64,000 nt of DNA, taken from contig CBDFIY010000003.1 in assembly GCA_965248335.1 (NCBI GenBank), positions 1,550,001-1,614,000 of the forward strand, read 5' to 3'. Source of the DNA: CAKMZU01 sp965248335. Lineage in GTDB: Bacteria > Pseudomonadota > Gammaproteobacteria > Pseudomonadales > DT-91. Below are positions 26,913 to 35,552 of the stretch, in pieces. Each line of letters begins with the position of its first letter. Position 1 is the first letter of the stretch. The notes beneath the pieces are model-generated. The model was given only the letters and a program-made list of their open reading frames with translations, was not told the origin of the DNA and ran no database searches. The position numbers and the translations under genes are program-made.

Positions 26913-27662
26913 ATGATGGCTCACGCGTATTCTGTATTATTGACTGAAATCAAAGCAGGTTGCCAAGCCGAATGGGCAATACTGAATCACCAATATCCTT
27001 GCAATAACGCACTATCAACCGAGAAGCTCCCTCGCTTATCAGGTTTATATTTTCTCGTTATAGCGATTCTTTTTGCCAACGAATATCTTTTTCAGTTGAT
27101 TTGGTGGGCGGCGACTAAAGGTTATCCGGTTCTTTCTGAAACGTTTCTTTATCAAGATTTATTACGTTACGGGGTGATGAGTTTTTTATACGTGGTGCCG
27201 ATACTGTGGTATTTGAGACGTCACCTTGAGCTGACGCTTGAAGATATAGGCTGTACATCGTTTGATTTTCAAACCGAAAAAAGTCTTATGTTTGCAGGGT
27301 TTGTAGCGATTGTCTTTATGCTGAGTTTTTTAGGTACTGAACAGTTCGCCTCTCGCTATTTCGATAATACATACCAAGAGTTTTTCCTTTGGCAGTCATT
27401 TTATTCCGTTCAGTTATTTGCCGAGGAATTCTTTTTTCGAGGGGCATTACTGTTGGTGCTTGCGCGGTTTTTCGGATTAATCGCCATACCTATGATGCTT
27501 GTTCCTTATGTCATGTTGTCTTTTGATCAGCCAGTAATGGTGTGTTTATCGATGGGTTTTGCAGGTATTCTCTTTGCTTGGATGACACTGAGAACGGGTT
27601 CGATTATGCTCAGCGCATGCATTCATATTTCCGCTGTCTGGGTGGTTGCCTTATTCAGCTAA
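26913..27662 (+). CDS. CPBP-type intramembrane protease-like protein, altered second motif
   Basis: A 249-residue membrane protein with roughly seven hydrophobic segments; the ribosome site TAGGAGG precedes tandem ATGs. Motif 1 of the CPBP (Abi/CAAX protease) family is present, EEFFFRGALLL with Glu171, Glu172 and Arg176. Motif 3 is IMLSACIH with His238. The second motif normally supplies a metal-binding histidine; here the corresponding YVMLSFDQP (199-207) has Ser203 where related proteins have His. The protein may therefore be catalytically impaired or a non-protease member. No substrate or operon partner is evident. A shortened repeat copy follows 18 bases after the stop. Confidence 0.8.
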   Translation: MMAHAYSVLLTEIKAGCQAEWAILNHQYPCNNALSTEKLPRLSGLYFLVIAILFANEYLFQLIWWAATKGYPVLSETFLYQDLLRYGVMSFLYVVPILWYLRRHLELTLEDIGCTSFDFQTEKSLMFAGFVAIVFMLSFLGTEQFASRYFDNTYQEFFLWQSFYSVQLFAEEFFFRGALLLVLARFFGLIAIPMMLVPYVMLSFDQPVMVCLSMGFAGILFAWMTLRTGSIMLSACIHISAVWVVALFS

Positions 27663-27679
27663 AATGGGTAAAAGCTTTA

Positions 27680-27761
27680 TATATCCATCGAAATTGGAAA
27701 TGTAAGAAGGCGGCAAGCGAGCGCGGCCAACGCCCTTGTATCTTCAAGGCTGATCGGTATA
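27680..27761. repeat. shortened 82-bp copy of the repeat (MITE), copy 6
   Basis: Starts TATATCCATCGAAATTGGAA and ends with CTTCAAGGCTGATCGGTATA. It has the same orientation as copy 1 but lacks 46 bp of the centre between GGCAAGCGAGCG and CGGCCAACGCCC, and its outer bases are more diverged. It looks like an internally deleted, older copy. Confidence 0.78.
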
Positions 27762-27807
27762 GGTGCTTGTTGTATGATAGTAAGCCTAGCAAAGTGAGGA
27801 TGTTCAA

Positions 27808-28566
27808 ATGACCATTAAAACGCAAGTCGAATCATGTATTTGTACGATTTTTCTTGATCGACCTGATAAGAAAAATGCGATTAATCAAGCGATGTATATC
27901 CAAATGGCTGATGCTATTTATGCAGCTTGTAGCAATAAATCGGTGAAAGTCATTATATTGGCGAGCGAATACGAAGCCTTCACTGCGGGTAATGATTTAG
28001 ACGATTTTTTGACTATGCCGGGTGATATGAAAGATGCGGCTGCTTATCAATTTCTAAAGGCGCTGGTGGAATGTAGCTTGCCTTTGCTTGCGGCAGTACA
28101 AGGTCCGGCAATCGGTATTGGCACAACGCTTTTGTTACATTGTGAGCGCGTGTATGCTGATGAAACGGCTGTTTTTGCCATGCCTTTTATCAATCTAGGG
28201 TTGGTTGCTGAGGCGGGTTCATCCATGCTGCTTTCTCGAGTTGCAGGTTATCAGGCCGCTGCAGATATTTTATTAACTGGCGATAAATTTGATTTGGCGC
28301 GTGCTGTTGAGTTGGGCATCGTGTCTGAAAAAGTACCTCAGGGCCAATCGTTGTATGTCGCAAAAGCCTATGCAGAAAAACTCGTCAAGAAACCCCGAGC
28401 GACCCTGATTGATATGAAAAAGCTGCTGCGTCGAGCAGATGAGCCTTTGATAGAGCGTGTTGATTATGAGTGCGAGTTGTTTTCAGAGAAAATCAAAGGC
28501 CCAGAAGTGAAAGAGGCAGTGGCGGCTTTTTATGAAAAAAGACAGCCAGATTTTAGTGGGCTGTGA
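27808..28566 (+). CDS. enoyl-CoA hydratase/isomerase family protein
   Basis: A 252-residue crotonase-fold enzyme. It begins IFLDRPDKKNAINQAMYIQM, with the oxyanion-hole strands at AFTAGNDLDDF and AVQGPAIGIGTTLLLHCERV and the catalytic-face block FAMPFINLGLVAEAGSSMLL. The pattern near the active site fits the isomerase/hydratase subgroup acting on short or medium enoyl-CoA; the precise substrate cannot be told. The stop overlaps the GTG start of a small membrane protein (GTGA), so the two are probably co-expressed. No other beta-oxidation gene is adjacent. Confidence 0.9.
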   Translation: MTIKTQVESCICTIFLDRPDKKNAINQAMYIQMADAIYAACSNKSVKVIILASEYEAFTAGNDLDDFLTMPGDMKDAAAYQFLKALVECSLPLLAAVQGPAIGIGTTLLLHCERVYADETAVFAMPFINLGLVAEAGSSMLLSRVAGYQAAADILLTGDKFDLARAVELGIVSEKVPQGQSLYVAKAYAEKLVKKPRATLIDMKKLLRRADEPLIERVDYECELFSEKIKGPEVKEAVAAFYEKRQPDFSGL

Positions 28567-28790
28567 ATTTTTCTTTTAGAAAAGCCTATAAACGGCATCA
28601 AACACTGTTACTTGCCGCCATAACCTTTGTGCTGTTTATTTGGGCGGCGATTGATGTGTTTGATGTGAGCCCCGCAGTGATTAAGCAGCTCCTGTTATTT
28701 ACCATCATGTTATTAGGTGGCGTGATAGTGGTTGCAGGTGGTACTTTTATGTTAGTGCTACTCATCAAACACTGGTTGCGAAGAAAATAG
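28563..28790 (+). CDS. small two-helix membrane protein
   Basis: A 75-residue protein starting at GTG 28563, overlapping the stop of the hydratase gene by four bases. It has two hydrophobic segments, TLLLAAITFVLFIWAAIDVF and LLLFTIMLLGGVIVVAGGTF, and a short basic C-terminus LIKHWLRRK. Such overlap suggests translational coupling, but no function or family can be assigned. Confidence 0.6.
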   Translation: MNFSFRKAYKRHQTLLLAAITFVLFIWAAIDVFDVSPAVIKQLLLFTIMLLGGVIVVAGGTFMLVLLIKHWLRRK

Positions 28791-28791
28791 C

Positions 28792-29319
28792 TTATTCGTT
28801 TTCGGTATCCAGTGTGTAATCGATATCGAGTTGATCGGCGATGTCCTCAATGTCTGTTTCGAAATGCTCCAGCTGACTCTTATCGCTGATCTCAAGGGTG
28901 AGTTTTGCCTTGAAAAGAGGCGTCCCTGTCATTGGGGCTGACTCTGTATGAGAGTGAAGTTGAGCAACATTCAAATGATGCTCAGCGAGCTTACTGGCGA
29001 TTTCTTGGATAATGCCTGGGCGGTCAAGACCAATAATGGAAAGGCTCACGGTTTGAAGTTCTGGCTGTGTGCTGTCATGTGCCAGAACCTTCACGCATAA
29101 GGTGAGTGATTCAGAGCTTTCTTTAAGCAGCGCCGATTTCAATATGTCTGCTTTGGTGCTGTCGATATCAACTTGGACCACCCCGGAGAACTGGCAGCCG
29201 ATCTTTGTCAGGTGGCTATTTACCCAATTGCCTTGATGCATTTTTATCAATGTTGAAAACTGTTCAATAATGCCTGTGCGATCATCAGTAATGAAGCTAA
29301 AAATAAGTGTTGAGTGCAT
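28792..29319 (-). CDS. GcvR-like protein with two ACT domains
   Basis: A 175-residue protein made of two ACT domains, each opened by the family motif: FSFITDDRTGIIEQFSTLIK (residues 7-26) and LSIIGLDRPGIIQEIASKLA (about 97-116). The second is followed by LNVAQLHSHTESAPMTGTPL, as in GcvR. GcvR represses the glycine cleavage operon through GcvA; other double-ACT proteins bind amino acids in related roles. No glycine cleavage gene is in the window. It is convergent with the small membrane protein and divergent from tusA. Confidence 0.82.
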   Translation of the reverse strand: MHSTLIFSFITDDRTGIIEQFSTLIKMHQGNWVNSHLTKIGCQFSGVVQVDIDSTKADILKSALLKESSESLTLCVKVLAHDSTQPELQTVSLSIIGLDRPGIIQEIASKLAEHHLNVAQLHSHTESAPMTGTPLFKAKLTLEISDKSQLEHFETDIEDIADQLDIDYTLDTENE

Positions 29320-29463
29320 AAAAAATTACCTGCTTGCTGTTGCGCTAATCATACACCGGCGTTTGCGGAAGGACAGATAAATTCGTATTTTGCCGAGAGG
29401 ATTTTTTTGCGTGAGTTGGGGATATGCTATGATTGTAAAATTTAACGAGAGAGATTGTTTGCT

Positions 29464-29712
29464 ATGGCTGATCCAGAAGCAGATGCCATTTTAGATGCGA
29501 GGGGGTTGTTTTGCCCTGAGCCTATCATGCTGCTACACAAAGAAATTCGTGCTTTGGCATCTGGCGGAACCTTGCTTATGATGGCAACAGACCCTTCAAC
29601 TGAGCGCGATCTCATCAAGTTTTGTCAGTTTTTAGATCACGAATTAGTATCAAGTGAGCAGAAAGACGAAGCGTTTTATTTTACTATTAAGAAAAAGGAA
29701 AACTTTTCTTAA
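29464..29712 (+). CDS. tusA: TusA-family sulfur carrier
   Basis: An 82-residue protein starting at ATG 29464; a TTG at 29455 would add MFA-like residues. It has the family motif DARGLFCPEPIMLLHKEI with the sulfur-accepting Cys in CPEP, then GGTLLMMATDPSTERDLIKF and the C-terminal strand EAFYFTIKKK. TusA takes persulfide sulfur from IscS and hands it to the TusBCD relay for tRNA thiolation at U34. That is the same modified base completed by MnmC, also in this window. It is encoded alone, divergent from the ACT protein. Confidence 0.9.
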   Translation: MADPEADAILDARGLFCPEPIMLLHKEIRALASGGTLLMMATDPSTERDLIKFCQFLDHELVSSEQKDEAFYFTIKKKENFS

Positions 29713-30113
29713 GTAGGTTTTGAGCACAGGTGGAACCTTGCGTATATGAATTGTCCAAAGTAATAAATATATACTGATAGTACTTTATTATGGTCTTTAT
29801 ACATAAATTAATAGCTTGGTTTATCTTGTTATTTTTCTTATCAGCTGCCTATTCTGGGCCCTTAGTTCCTACAACAGTTTCTGCAAAAACCGCGGCTAAT
29901 GGTGAGTTCGGTATTGCACCTTTTGCGCCGTATTTTGCATCTGCTTTAAGCAAAATCTGGTCGGGGAAGTCTGCCGACACTGCAGTCTCGACGGAAGCTA
30001 AACAAGAGATTACTGGAAACTTTGAGCCTGTAAGGGAAGTAGCATTTTAAACATTACCAGCGTATGATGCCCTACCATTACATGTCTAAAGTTGTTTATT
30101 CTCTATTTTATTT

Positions 30114-31336
30114 ATGCCCACTTCAATTGATATAGAACCTGAGTATATTTCTCTCTTCAAATTAGCAGCCAGGCTATTAAAAAACCCTGAAAAAAGACTT
30201 TTTATGGCTGAAGTTTCTGAAACCCTTTGCAGTGGAAGTGCCCGGTTGACTGAATCAACCTTTGGGTTTGGACGAAAGGCGGTTGCATTAGGGATCAACG
30301 AAAAAAAAACTGGGATGATCTGTTATGGAAATTATGAACCCTGCGGAAAAAATAAATCCGAGGTTGCACTGGTAGGCCTTGAAGATGATATCCGTAGCCT
30401 GGTTGAGCCTGAAAGCCAAGCGGATTCACGGTTAAGAAATACATTTGCCTATACCCGCATAACGGCCAAAGTTGTACGGCAGAAGCTAGTCGAGGAAAAG
30501 AACTGGCAAGAAGACCTTCTACCTAAAGAGCGAACCATTAGCAATATCCTGAATAGGATGGGTTATAAGCTCCGCAAGGTGCAGAAATCCAAACCTGAAA
30601 AAAAATACCAGAAACTAACGCCATCTTCGACAACGTCAACAAAGTTAGAGCAGAAGCCAGTCAACGACAAAACACGTTGCAGATCAGCATAGACTGCAAG
30701 GCTACTGTTAATCTCGGCGACTTTTCCAGAGCGGGTAAATCTCGCGGAGCAGAAGTGGTCCAGGCGCTAGATCACGATATGGCAGATAAAGATAAAATGG
30801 TGCCATTTGGGATTCTTAACCTAGATAACGATCAACTCCATGTTGTTTATGGACTCTCCTACAAGACGAGCGACTTTATTTGTGATGCACTGCAATTGTG
30901 GTGGGAGAATGTCAAAGAAGCTAACAAGGACAAAGATGAGCTGATTATTTATACAGACAATGGCCCGGAGAGTAATAGCCTGCGAACTCAGTTTCTTTTG
31001 CGGATGGTGCAATTTTCCAGTCAAACTGGGCTGAGAATCAGGCTGGTTTACTACCCTCCTTATCACAGCAAATATAATCCCATTGAAAGGCGGTGGGCTT
31101 TTTTGGAAAGCCATTGGAATGGCACACTTCTAAATTCAGTTCATGTGGTGGTGGAGTGGACAAAAAGTCTTGTGCATAAATGTAAAAAAACAATTGTTGA
31201 TTTAATTGATAAGGTTTATACGAAAGGTGTAAGGCCAAGTAAGGAAGTGCTTGACGAGATTCAACCCCACATTACAAGACATGCCGAGCTGAAAAAGTGG
31301 GATGTGACTATACACCCAAAAAAGGTATCTTCTTAA
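30114..31336 (+). mobile_element. ISAzo13-family insertion sequence, ends not determined
   Basis: Marked here by its transposase reading frames only. The element must begin between about 30050 and 30114 and end near 31310-31340, because secreted-protein sequence lies on both sides. I could not find convincing inverted repeats or a target duplication by eye. Confidence 0.7.
30114..31336 (+). CDS. ISAzo13-family transposase, split by a -1 frameshift at an A8 run
   Basis: The first frame (30114-30692) holds the N-terminal part with a helix-turn-helix and RTISNILNRMGYKLRKVQKS. The second (visible from about 30615 to 31336) holds the DDE part: IFDNVNKVRAEASQRQN, ISIDCKATVNLGDFSRAGKS, ELIIYTDNGPESNS and YYPPYHSKYNPIERRWAFLE. 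These are typical of the ISAzo13 (Rhodopirellula-type) family. A -1 slip on the A8 run at 30598-30605 joins them as KPEKKIPETNAIFDN. The IS630 transposase at 7375 has the same kind of slip, so programmed frameshifting is possible in both. Confidence 0.8.
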
Positions 31337-31676
31337 ATGCTGCCTCCCTAAGTCAATTAAATCATCAGCAAGTGAAAGGAGCGATAGCAGGCTGGGCGGA
31401 TAGTGCTAATCAAGAACATTACGCATCCGTGATGAATAAGATTGGTAGTTTGACAAAAGATGCTTCCCGCCAACAAAGAGTTTCTATTGCTGAGGGTGTC
31501 AGAGAAAAAACAGATTGTAACATGAAAGCTCGAGATATTTTTGTATCAAATAATGCTACGAAAATAGTTGATGAGACTGTAGACCTTGTTGACAATCAGG
31601 GCTATCACTCTCTTGGTACATTTAATCCTGATAATACTTTGCCGTTAGAGCATTTGACCTATAAGCATGGAGGCTA

Positions 31677-32772
31677 TACCCATCGCTATTGAAAGTACTT
31701 GATTTATAAAGAGTAAATAATCATAGTGCGCAGATGCTGAAAATCGACCTGACAAAAAACGAAAAACTTGCACTGGAATTGCGTCATAAGCAAGCAAGAG
31801 ACAGTAGAGAAAGTGATCGTTTGAAGGTCGTTTTGTTGCGGTCGGAAGGCTGGTCGACAAGAATGATCGCTCAGGCATTAAGAAAAGATGAGTCCACGAT
31901 TGTTCGGCATCTTAATGATTACCTAAATGATGAAAAGTTATTATCAACCAATGGCGGCTCCAAAGGTTACCTAGATAACGAGCAATCTCAGTTGCTGGTT
32001 ACTCATTTGTCAGGAAAAATATATACCCAAGTGAGCCAAATTGGTCATTATATTAAAACAACTTGGGGTGTGCAGTTTAGTGTTTCAGGGCTAACCCAGT
32101 GGTTACACCAAAAGGGTTTCAGCTATAAAAAGCCTAAAGGCATTCCACATAAGTTTGATGTTGAAAAACAAGCGCAATTTATTGAAAAGTATGAAGCGCT
32201 AAAAGCTGAGCTATCAGAGGGTGAAGCCTTACTGTTCATGGACGCAGTTCATCCAACTCAAGCAACAAAAATCACATCGGGATGGATCAAAACGGGTGTC
32301 GATAAACCCATAGAGACCACGGGAAGCCGGACACGGCTCAATATAATAGGTGCTATCGAACTCACCCATATAGAAGAAGCTATTATTGGCCAATATGACA
32401 CCGTTAATGGCGATTCGATTATTGAATTTTTCCATAAAATACGAGCACATTATAGTGAGAAGACAGTGCATTTAGTTTTAGATGGAGCTGGCTATCATAA
32501 ATCCAAGGCTGTCCTGAGCGCTGCGGACAAGTTAGGCATTAAACTTCACACCTTGCCACCATACAGCCCAAATCTAAACCCCATAGAGCGGCTGTGGAAG
32601 GTGATGAACGAAAAAGTCAGGAATAACCAGTACTTTTCCACGGCAAAGGATTTTAAAAATAAAATTAGCGAGTTTTTTGAAAAAATACTACCTGAAATTG
32701 GCGCTGATTTAGGCAGTAGAATTAATGATAATTTCCAACAGCTAAATCGCGCACCTTGAAGTCAGTTGGGTA
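31677..32772 (+). mobile_element. IS630-family insertion sequence (1096 bp), type B
   Basis: Flanked by TA duplications at 31675-31676 and 32773-32774. The ends are TACCCATCGCTATTGAA on the left and the complement TACCCAACTGACTTCAAG on the right. Removing it restores the reading frame of the host gene exactly. Counting the flanking TA, its left end matches the left end of the 128-bp repeats at the first 11 bases, and its right end matches the other repeat end at about 19 of 25 positions. It is the likely source of transposase for those repeats. Confidence 0.88.
31734..32759 (+). CDS. IS630-family transposase, intact
   Basis: A 341-residue uninterrupted transposase. The N-terminus has the winged-helix binding region WSTRMIAQALRKDESTIVRHL. 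A second helix-turn-helix lies at HYIKTTWGVQFSVSGLTQWL with KGFSYKKPKG. The DDE triad is in ALLFMDAVHPTQATK (Asp), VHLVLDGAGYHKSKAV (Asp) and LPPYSPNLNPIERLWKVMNE (Glu). It is a different subgroup from the 7375 transposase. Nothing looks broken, so it may still move itself and the related 128-bp repeats. Confidence 0.92.
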   Translation: MLKIDLTKNEKLALELRHKQARDSRESDRLKVVLLRSEGWSTRMIAQALRKDESTIVRHLNDYLNDEKLLSTNGGSKGYLDNEQSQLLVTHLSGKIYTQVSQIGHYIKTTWGVQFSVSGLTQWLHQKGFSYKKPKGIPHKFDVEKQAQFIEKYEALKAELSEGEALLFMDAVHPTQATKITSGWIKTGVDKPIETTGSRTRLNIIGAIELTHIEEAIIGQYDTVNGDSIIEFFHKIRAHYSEKTVHLVLDGAGYHKSKAVLSAADKLGIKLHTLPPYSPNLNPIERLWKVMNEKVRNNQYFSTAKDFKNKISEFFEKILPEIGADLGSRINDNFQQLNRAP

Positions 32773-33040
32773 TATACTGAGTTTTTTGATCGAGATGCAG
32801 GAGCAATTTCCGCGAAAGCGGTTCCAGATTGTTACCGAGCGTGGACTGATGACCGCCTTGGCTCTGCATATGGCGCCTGCCCTAAGGGTGAGGTGTGTAG
32901 TGCTGTGAGAGGTGCAAATACAGTTGACCTCTATAAAAATGAAGAAACAGGAAGGTTGAGGGCTGTGGTTTTTGAGGGGGCGGTTGCTACAGGTGCGGAA
33001 TGCAGAAAGCCACCTCATCGTCGTAAGAAGTAAGTATCAA

Positions 33041-33745
33041 TTAATTTAGGGTTATCTCTTCATCAAGTAGTACCTTAATCGCTGCCAATGCTTCAGGATC
33101 TTCCCGTTTAATTTGGTTCGCAATATTGTGCTGAAAATAATAGCGAAAATGGCTGTGTTCATTGGCTGGGTAAAGGTGCTCGTCTGTCATTAAAATCGGT
33201 GTGTCATTGACGTTGTCATGATCGATAATCATCCCCTCAATGGAGCCTGAAGCTCTAAGCTGCCAGCTGTTCACTTCGGTGAGTGTTAATGATTCAGACT
33301 CTTCATCCAAAAGAATGGCGTGCGTGCCGATGTTATCGGGAATCATTTGAAGGATGTCTTTTTCTTCGTTTTCCTCATCCAGGGTTTCAAAATAGGCGAG
33401 AGCTGTTTCGAGTTCCACGACCTTATGCATAGGCGCATCAAAGAAAATGCCATCGATATCTGGATCGTAGTAGCCTTCAAATCGCCCGTTTAAAGGATCT
33501 TGTATTTCATCGCAAGCAGTTACCTTATTTAGCCAAGGGACGAGACCCACGACTTCGCCGTTCCATTTTAGCCCCCAGCACAAGAGCTTCACTGCAAAGT
33601 ATTTTTCAGGGTTTTTTTGGTTTGAGTAAAGCATACACAAGCCATCGATTTCGGGAGATAAACGGATGATGCGCTCTTGCTCGAGGTCTTCTAGAGGTTT
33701 ACCACTAAAAAAGTCGATGACATTGGGTGCTTGATATCTGGCCAT
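33041..33745 (-). CDS. conserved-looking acidic protein of unknown function
   Basis: A 234-residue cytoplasmic protein with no signal or membrane segment. It is strongly acidic, with a DEENEEKD run near the middle. Recognisable only as segments: YQAPNVIDFFSGKPLEDLEQ at the N-terminus, FEGYYDPDIDGIFFDAPMHK, and HSHFRYYFQHNIANQIKRED near the C-terminus. I do not recognise the family. It is transcribed alone, divergent from epmC with a 102-bp gap, and its stop lies eight bases from the end of the broken secreted-protein gene. Confidence 0.7.
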   Translation of the reverse strand: MARYQAPNVIDFFSGKPLEDLEQERIIRLSPEIDGLCMLYSNQKNPEKYFAVKLLCWGLKWNGEVVGLVPWLNKVTACDEIQDPLNGRFEGYYDPDIDGIFFDAPMHKVVELETALAYFETLDEENEEKDILQMIPDNIGTHAILLDEESESLTLTEVNSWQLRASGSIEGMIIDHDNVNDTPILMTDEHLYPANEHSHFRYYFQHNIANQIKREDPEALAAIKVLLDEEITLN

Positions 33746-33847
33746 TCATTATTCCTTAATGATCCACGAATCAGTTACAATTCGAGTATAGTAGGTGAAA
33801 GACAAATAACGCCAATTTCATAATACGTTGACTTTTTTTTAATTGCC

Positions 33848-34381
33848 ATGCATGACGCACAAGATTTAATAAAACTATTTGATGAGCAGTTTAAGCAAAC
33901 AGAAAAAACTGTTTTGATTAAAGGAGATAGCGAGCCTTTGTATCTCCCTGCTAAAACTCGTGAAGATTACCATCAAGTTATTTTTGCACATGGGTTTTTT
34001 TCCAGCGCCTTACACGAAATTTCTCACTGGTGTATTGCGGGTATACAAAGGCGACGGCAGCTTGATTATGGCTACTGGTATGCGCCCGATGGTCGATCTG
34101 TTGATGAGCAAGTTGCCTTTGCGGCCGTAGAAGCAAAACCGCAAGCATTGGAGTGGATTTTTCATCAAGCTGCAGGGCATAAATTTGTGGTGAGTTTAGA
34201 TAATTTATCTTTAGATCCTTCTGACTTCGATTTTTTTAAAACCAAAGTTGTGCAAGAAATAGAGCGATACCAGCTTGTTGGTTTACCCAAACGGGCAGCT
34301 ATATTTCATCGCGCTCTAGCTGAAGCTTACGGTCAATCGACGGATATTAATGATTATTCGTTTCATCAAACAATGCTGTAA
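33848..34381 (+). CDS. epmC: elongation factor P hydroxylase
   Basis: A 177-residue protein of the EpmC (YfcM) family, which hydroxylates the beta-lysylated lysine of translation factor EF-P. The family core is unmistakable: FFSSALHEISHWCIAGIQRR, then QLDYGYWYAPDGRSVDEQ and FAAVEAKPQALEWIFHQAAG. The HEISH histidines and glutamate are the metal-binding candidates. The length is normal. EpmA, EpmB and EF-P are not in the window. Restriction of this enzyme to gammaproteobacteria helps place the organism. pdxB follows 61 bases after the stop. Confidence 0.94.
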   Translation: MHDAQDLIKLFDEQFKQTEKTVLIKGDSEPLYLPAKTREDYHQVIFAHGFFSSALHEISHWCIAGIQRRRQLDYGYWYAPDGRSVDEQVAFAAVEAKPQALEWIFHQAAGHKFVVSLDNLSLDPSDFDFFKTKVVQEIERYQLVGLPKRAAIFHRALAEAYGQSTDINDYSFHQTML

Positions 34382-34442
34382 CATTTGTTGTAAAGAAAAA
34401 TATATTTTTTAATGATAATCCTTTCTTTTGGTGCTTAAAATT

Positions 34443-35552
34443 ATGGAAAAAACATTGCGGGTGTTAGCCGATGAGAATATACCTGTGCTGGAGCGGCTGT
34501 TGCCTGAGCATGTTTCTGTGATTTATCGACAAGGCCGTTCTATCTGTGCAGCTGACCTTGAGAATATCGATGCACTTTTTGTCCGCTCAGTTACTAAAGT
34601 TAATGAGCGATTACTTCAAGGTTCATCGGTACAGTTTGTAGGTTCTTGTACGATTGGTACTGATCATGTAGATGTCAATTATTTGCGTAATCAAGGAATT
34701 CCTTTTGCTAATGCGCCGGGGTGTAATGCGCAAGCTGTTGTTGATTACGTACTAACAGCAATGCTTGATCATGAATCAAATGTTGATGAGTGGAAAAAAA
34801 GAACCGTTGGTATTATTGGTTGCGGTCAAGTTGGTTCTCGCCTCAAAAAACGTTTAGAGTGTCTACAGATTAACGTGCGTTGCTATGATCCTTTTATGCC
34901 ATCAGCCACTGACAGTTTTAAGTCGGTTTTAGCATCAGATTGCATAAGTTTACATGTGCCATTGACTCATGAAGGGGAATACCCCACGTTAAACCTGTTA
35001 AGTGATGGGCAGCTTGGCCAAATTTCAGAAAAGGCTTTATTGATCAATGCGAGTCGTGGTGGCGTGATCAATCAGAAGGCGCTGAAAAGTCTTTTGATGC
35101 AGCGATATCAATCAGTTGTGTTAGATGTTTTTGATGACGAGCCAACACCCGATCCAGCATTGTTACCTATGTTGGCACAGGCAACACCGCACATCGCAGG
35201 TTATAGTGAGCAAGGGAAAATCAGAGGAACTTTGCAGGTTGTGGAGGCTTTTTGCGAGGTTTTTGGTGTGCAGTCCGTCAATCAGGCTATTTTGGCGGAG
35301 ACTTTTGAGCAGATGAATGCTGAATCAGGTTATTGTTCTGTTATCGAGCAAGCTTTTCCGCTTAGTGCATTAAGTAAAACATTTAGATCTACTTATTTAG
35401 CCTGTAAAGATAATGCGCAAAGGGCAACGTGTTTTGATCACTTACGCAAAAATCATCCTCTACGCAAAGAATGGGCCTATATAAAACTGAATCAAATACC
35501 TGAAAGCGAGCTGGCGTTACTAAAAGCTCTGGGGTTCAGCGATGCAACCTAA
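34443..35552 (+). CDS. pdxB: erythronate-4-phosphate dehydrogenase
   Basis: A D-2-hydroxyacid dehydrogenase-fold enzyme of 369 residues, the second step of the deoxyxylulose-5-phosphate-independent branch to pyridoxal phosphate. ATG 34443 is chosen because LRVLADENIPVLERLLPE is the family opening; TTG 34428 would add five residues. The NAD site is GIIGCGQVGSRLKKRL, and active-site parts are FVGSCTIGTDHVD, INASRGGVIN and ATPHIAGYSEQGKIRGT. The C-terminal dimerisation domain is present. It overlaps the next gene by 11 bases, so at least two genes are co-translated. Confidence 0.95.
   Translation: MEKTLRVLADENIPVLERLLPEHVSVIYRQGRSICAADLENIDALFVRSVTKVNERLLQGSSVQFVGSCTIGTDHVDVNYLRNQGIPFANAPGCNAQAVVDYVLTAMLDHESNVDEWKKRTVGIIGCGQVGSRLKKRLECLQINVRCYDPFMPSATDSFKSVLASDCISLHVPLTHEGEYPTLNLLSDGQLGQISEKALLINASRGGVINQKALKSLLMQRYQSVVLDVFDDEPTPDPALLPMLAQATPHIAGYSEQGKIRGTLQVVEAFCEVFGVQSVNQAILAETFEQMNAESGYCSVIEQAFPLSALSKTFRSTYLACKDNAQRATCFDHLRKNHPLRKEWAYIKLNQIPESELALLKALGFSDAT

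Larger units (their letters stand above)
29790..33033 (+). pseudogene. secreted-protein gene split by two insertion sequences
   Basis: Three pieces appear to be one gene. The 5' piece (29790-30050) has a signal peptide (MVFIHKLIAWFILLFFLSAA, cleavage near YSG) and 86 residues before a stop. If one T of GCATTTTAAAC is removed, it reads on as FKHYQRMMPYHYMSK. The middle piece after the ISAzo13 element (about 31310-31676) reads GIFLNAASLSQLNHQQ to TYKHGGY. The last piece after the IS630 element (32773-33033) continues in frame as TEFFDRDAGAISAKAVPD and ends GAECRKPPHRRKK. Joining across the TA duplication restores the codon TAT (Tyr). The product, over 300 residues, was exported and cysteine-bearing at its C-terminus. 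I do not recognise it. Confidence 0.65.

Noticed and set aside
200..27761. CRISPR-like repeat array from the recurring 128-bp units
   Set aside because: Copies are kilobases apart, in both orientations and with terminal inverted repeats and TA borders; no spacers or cas genes.
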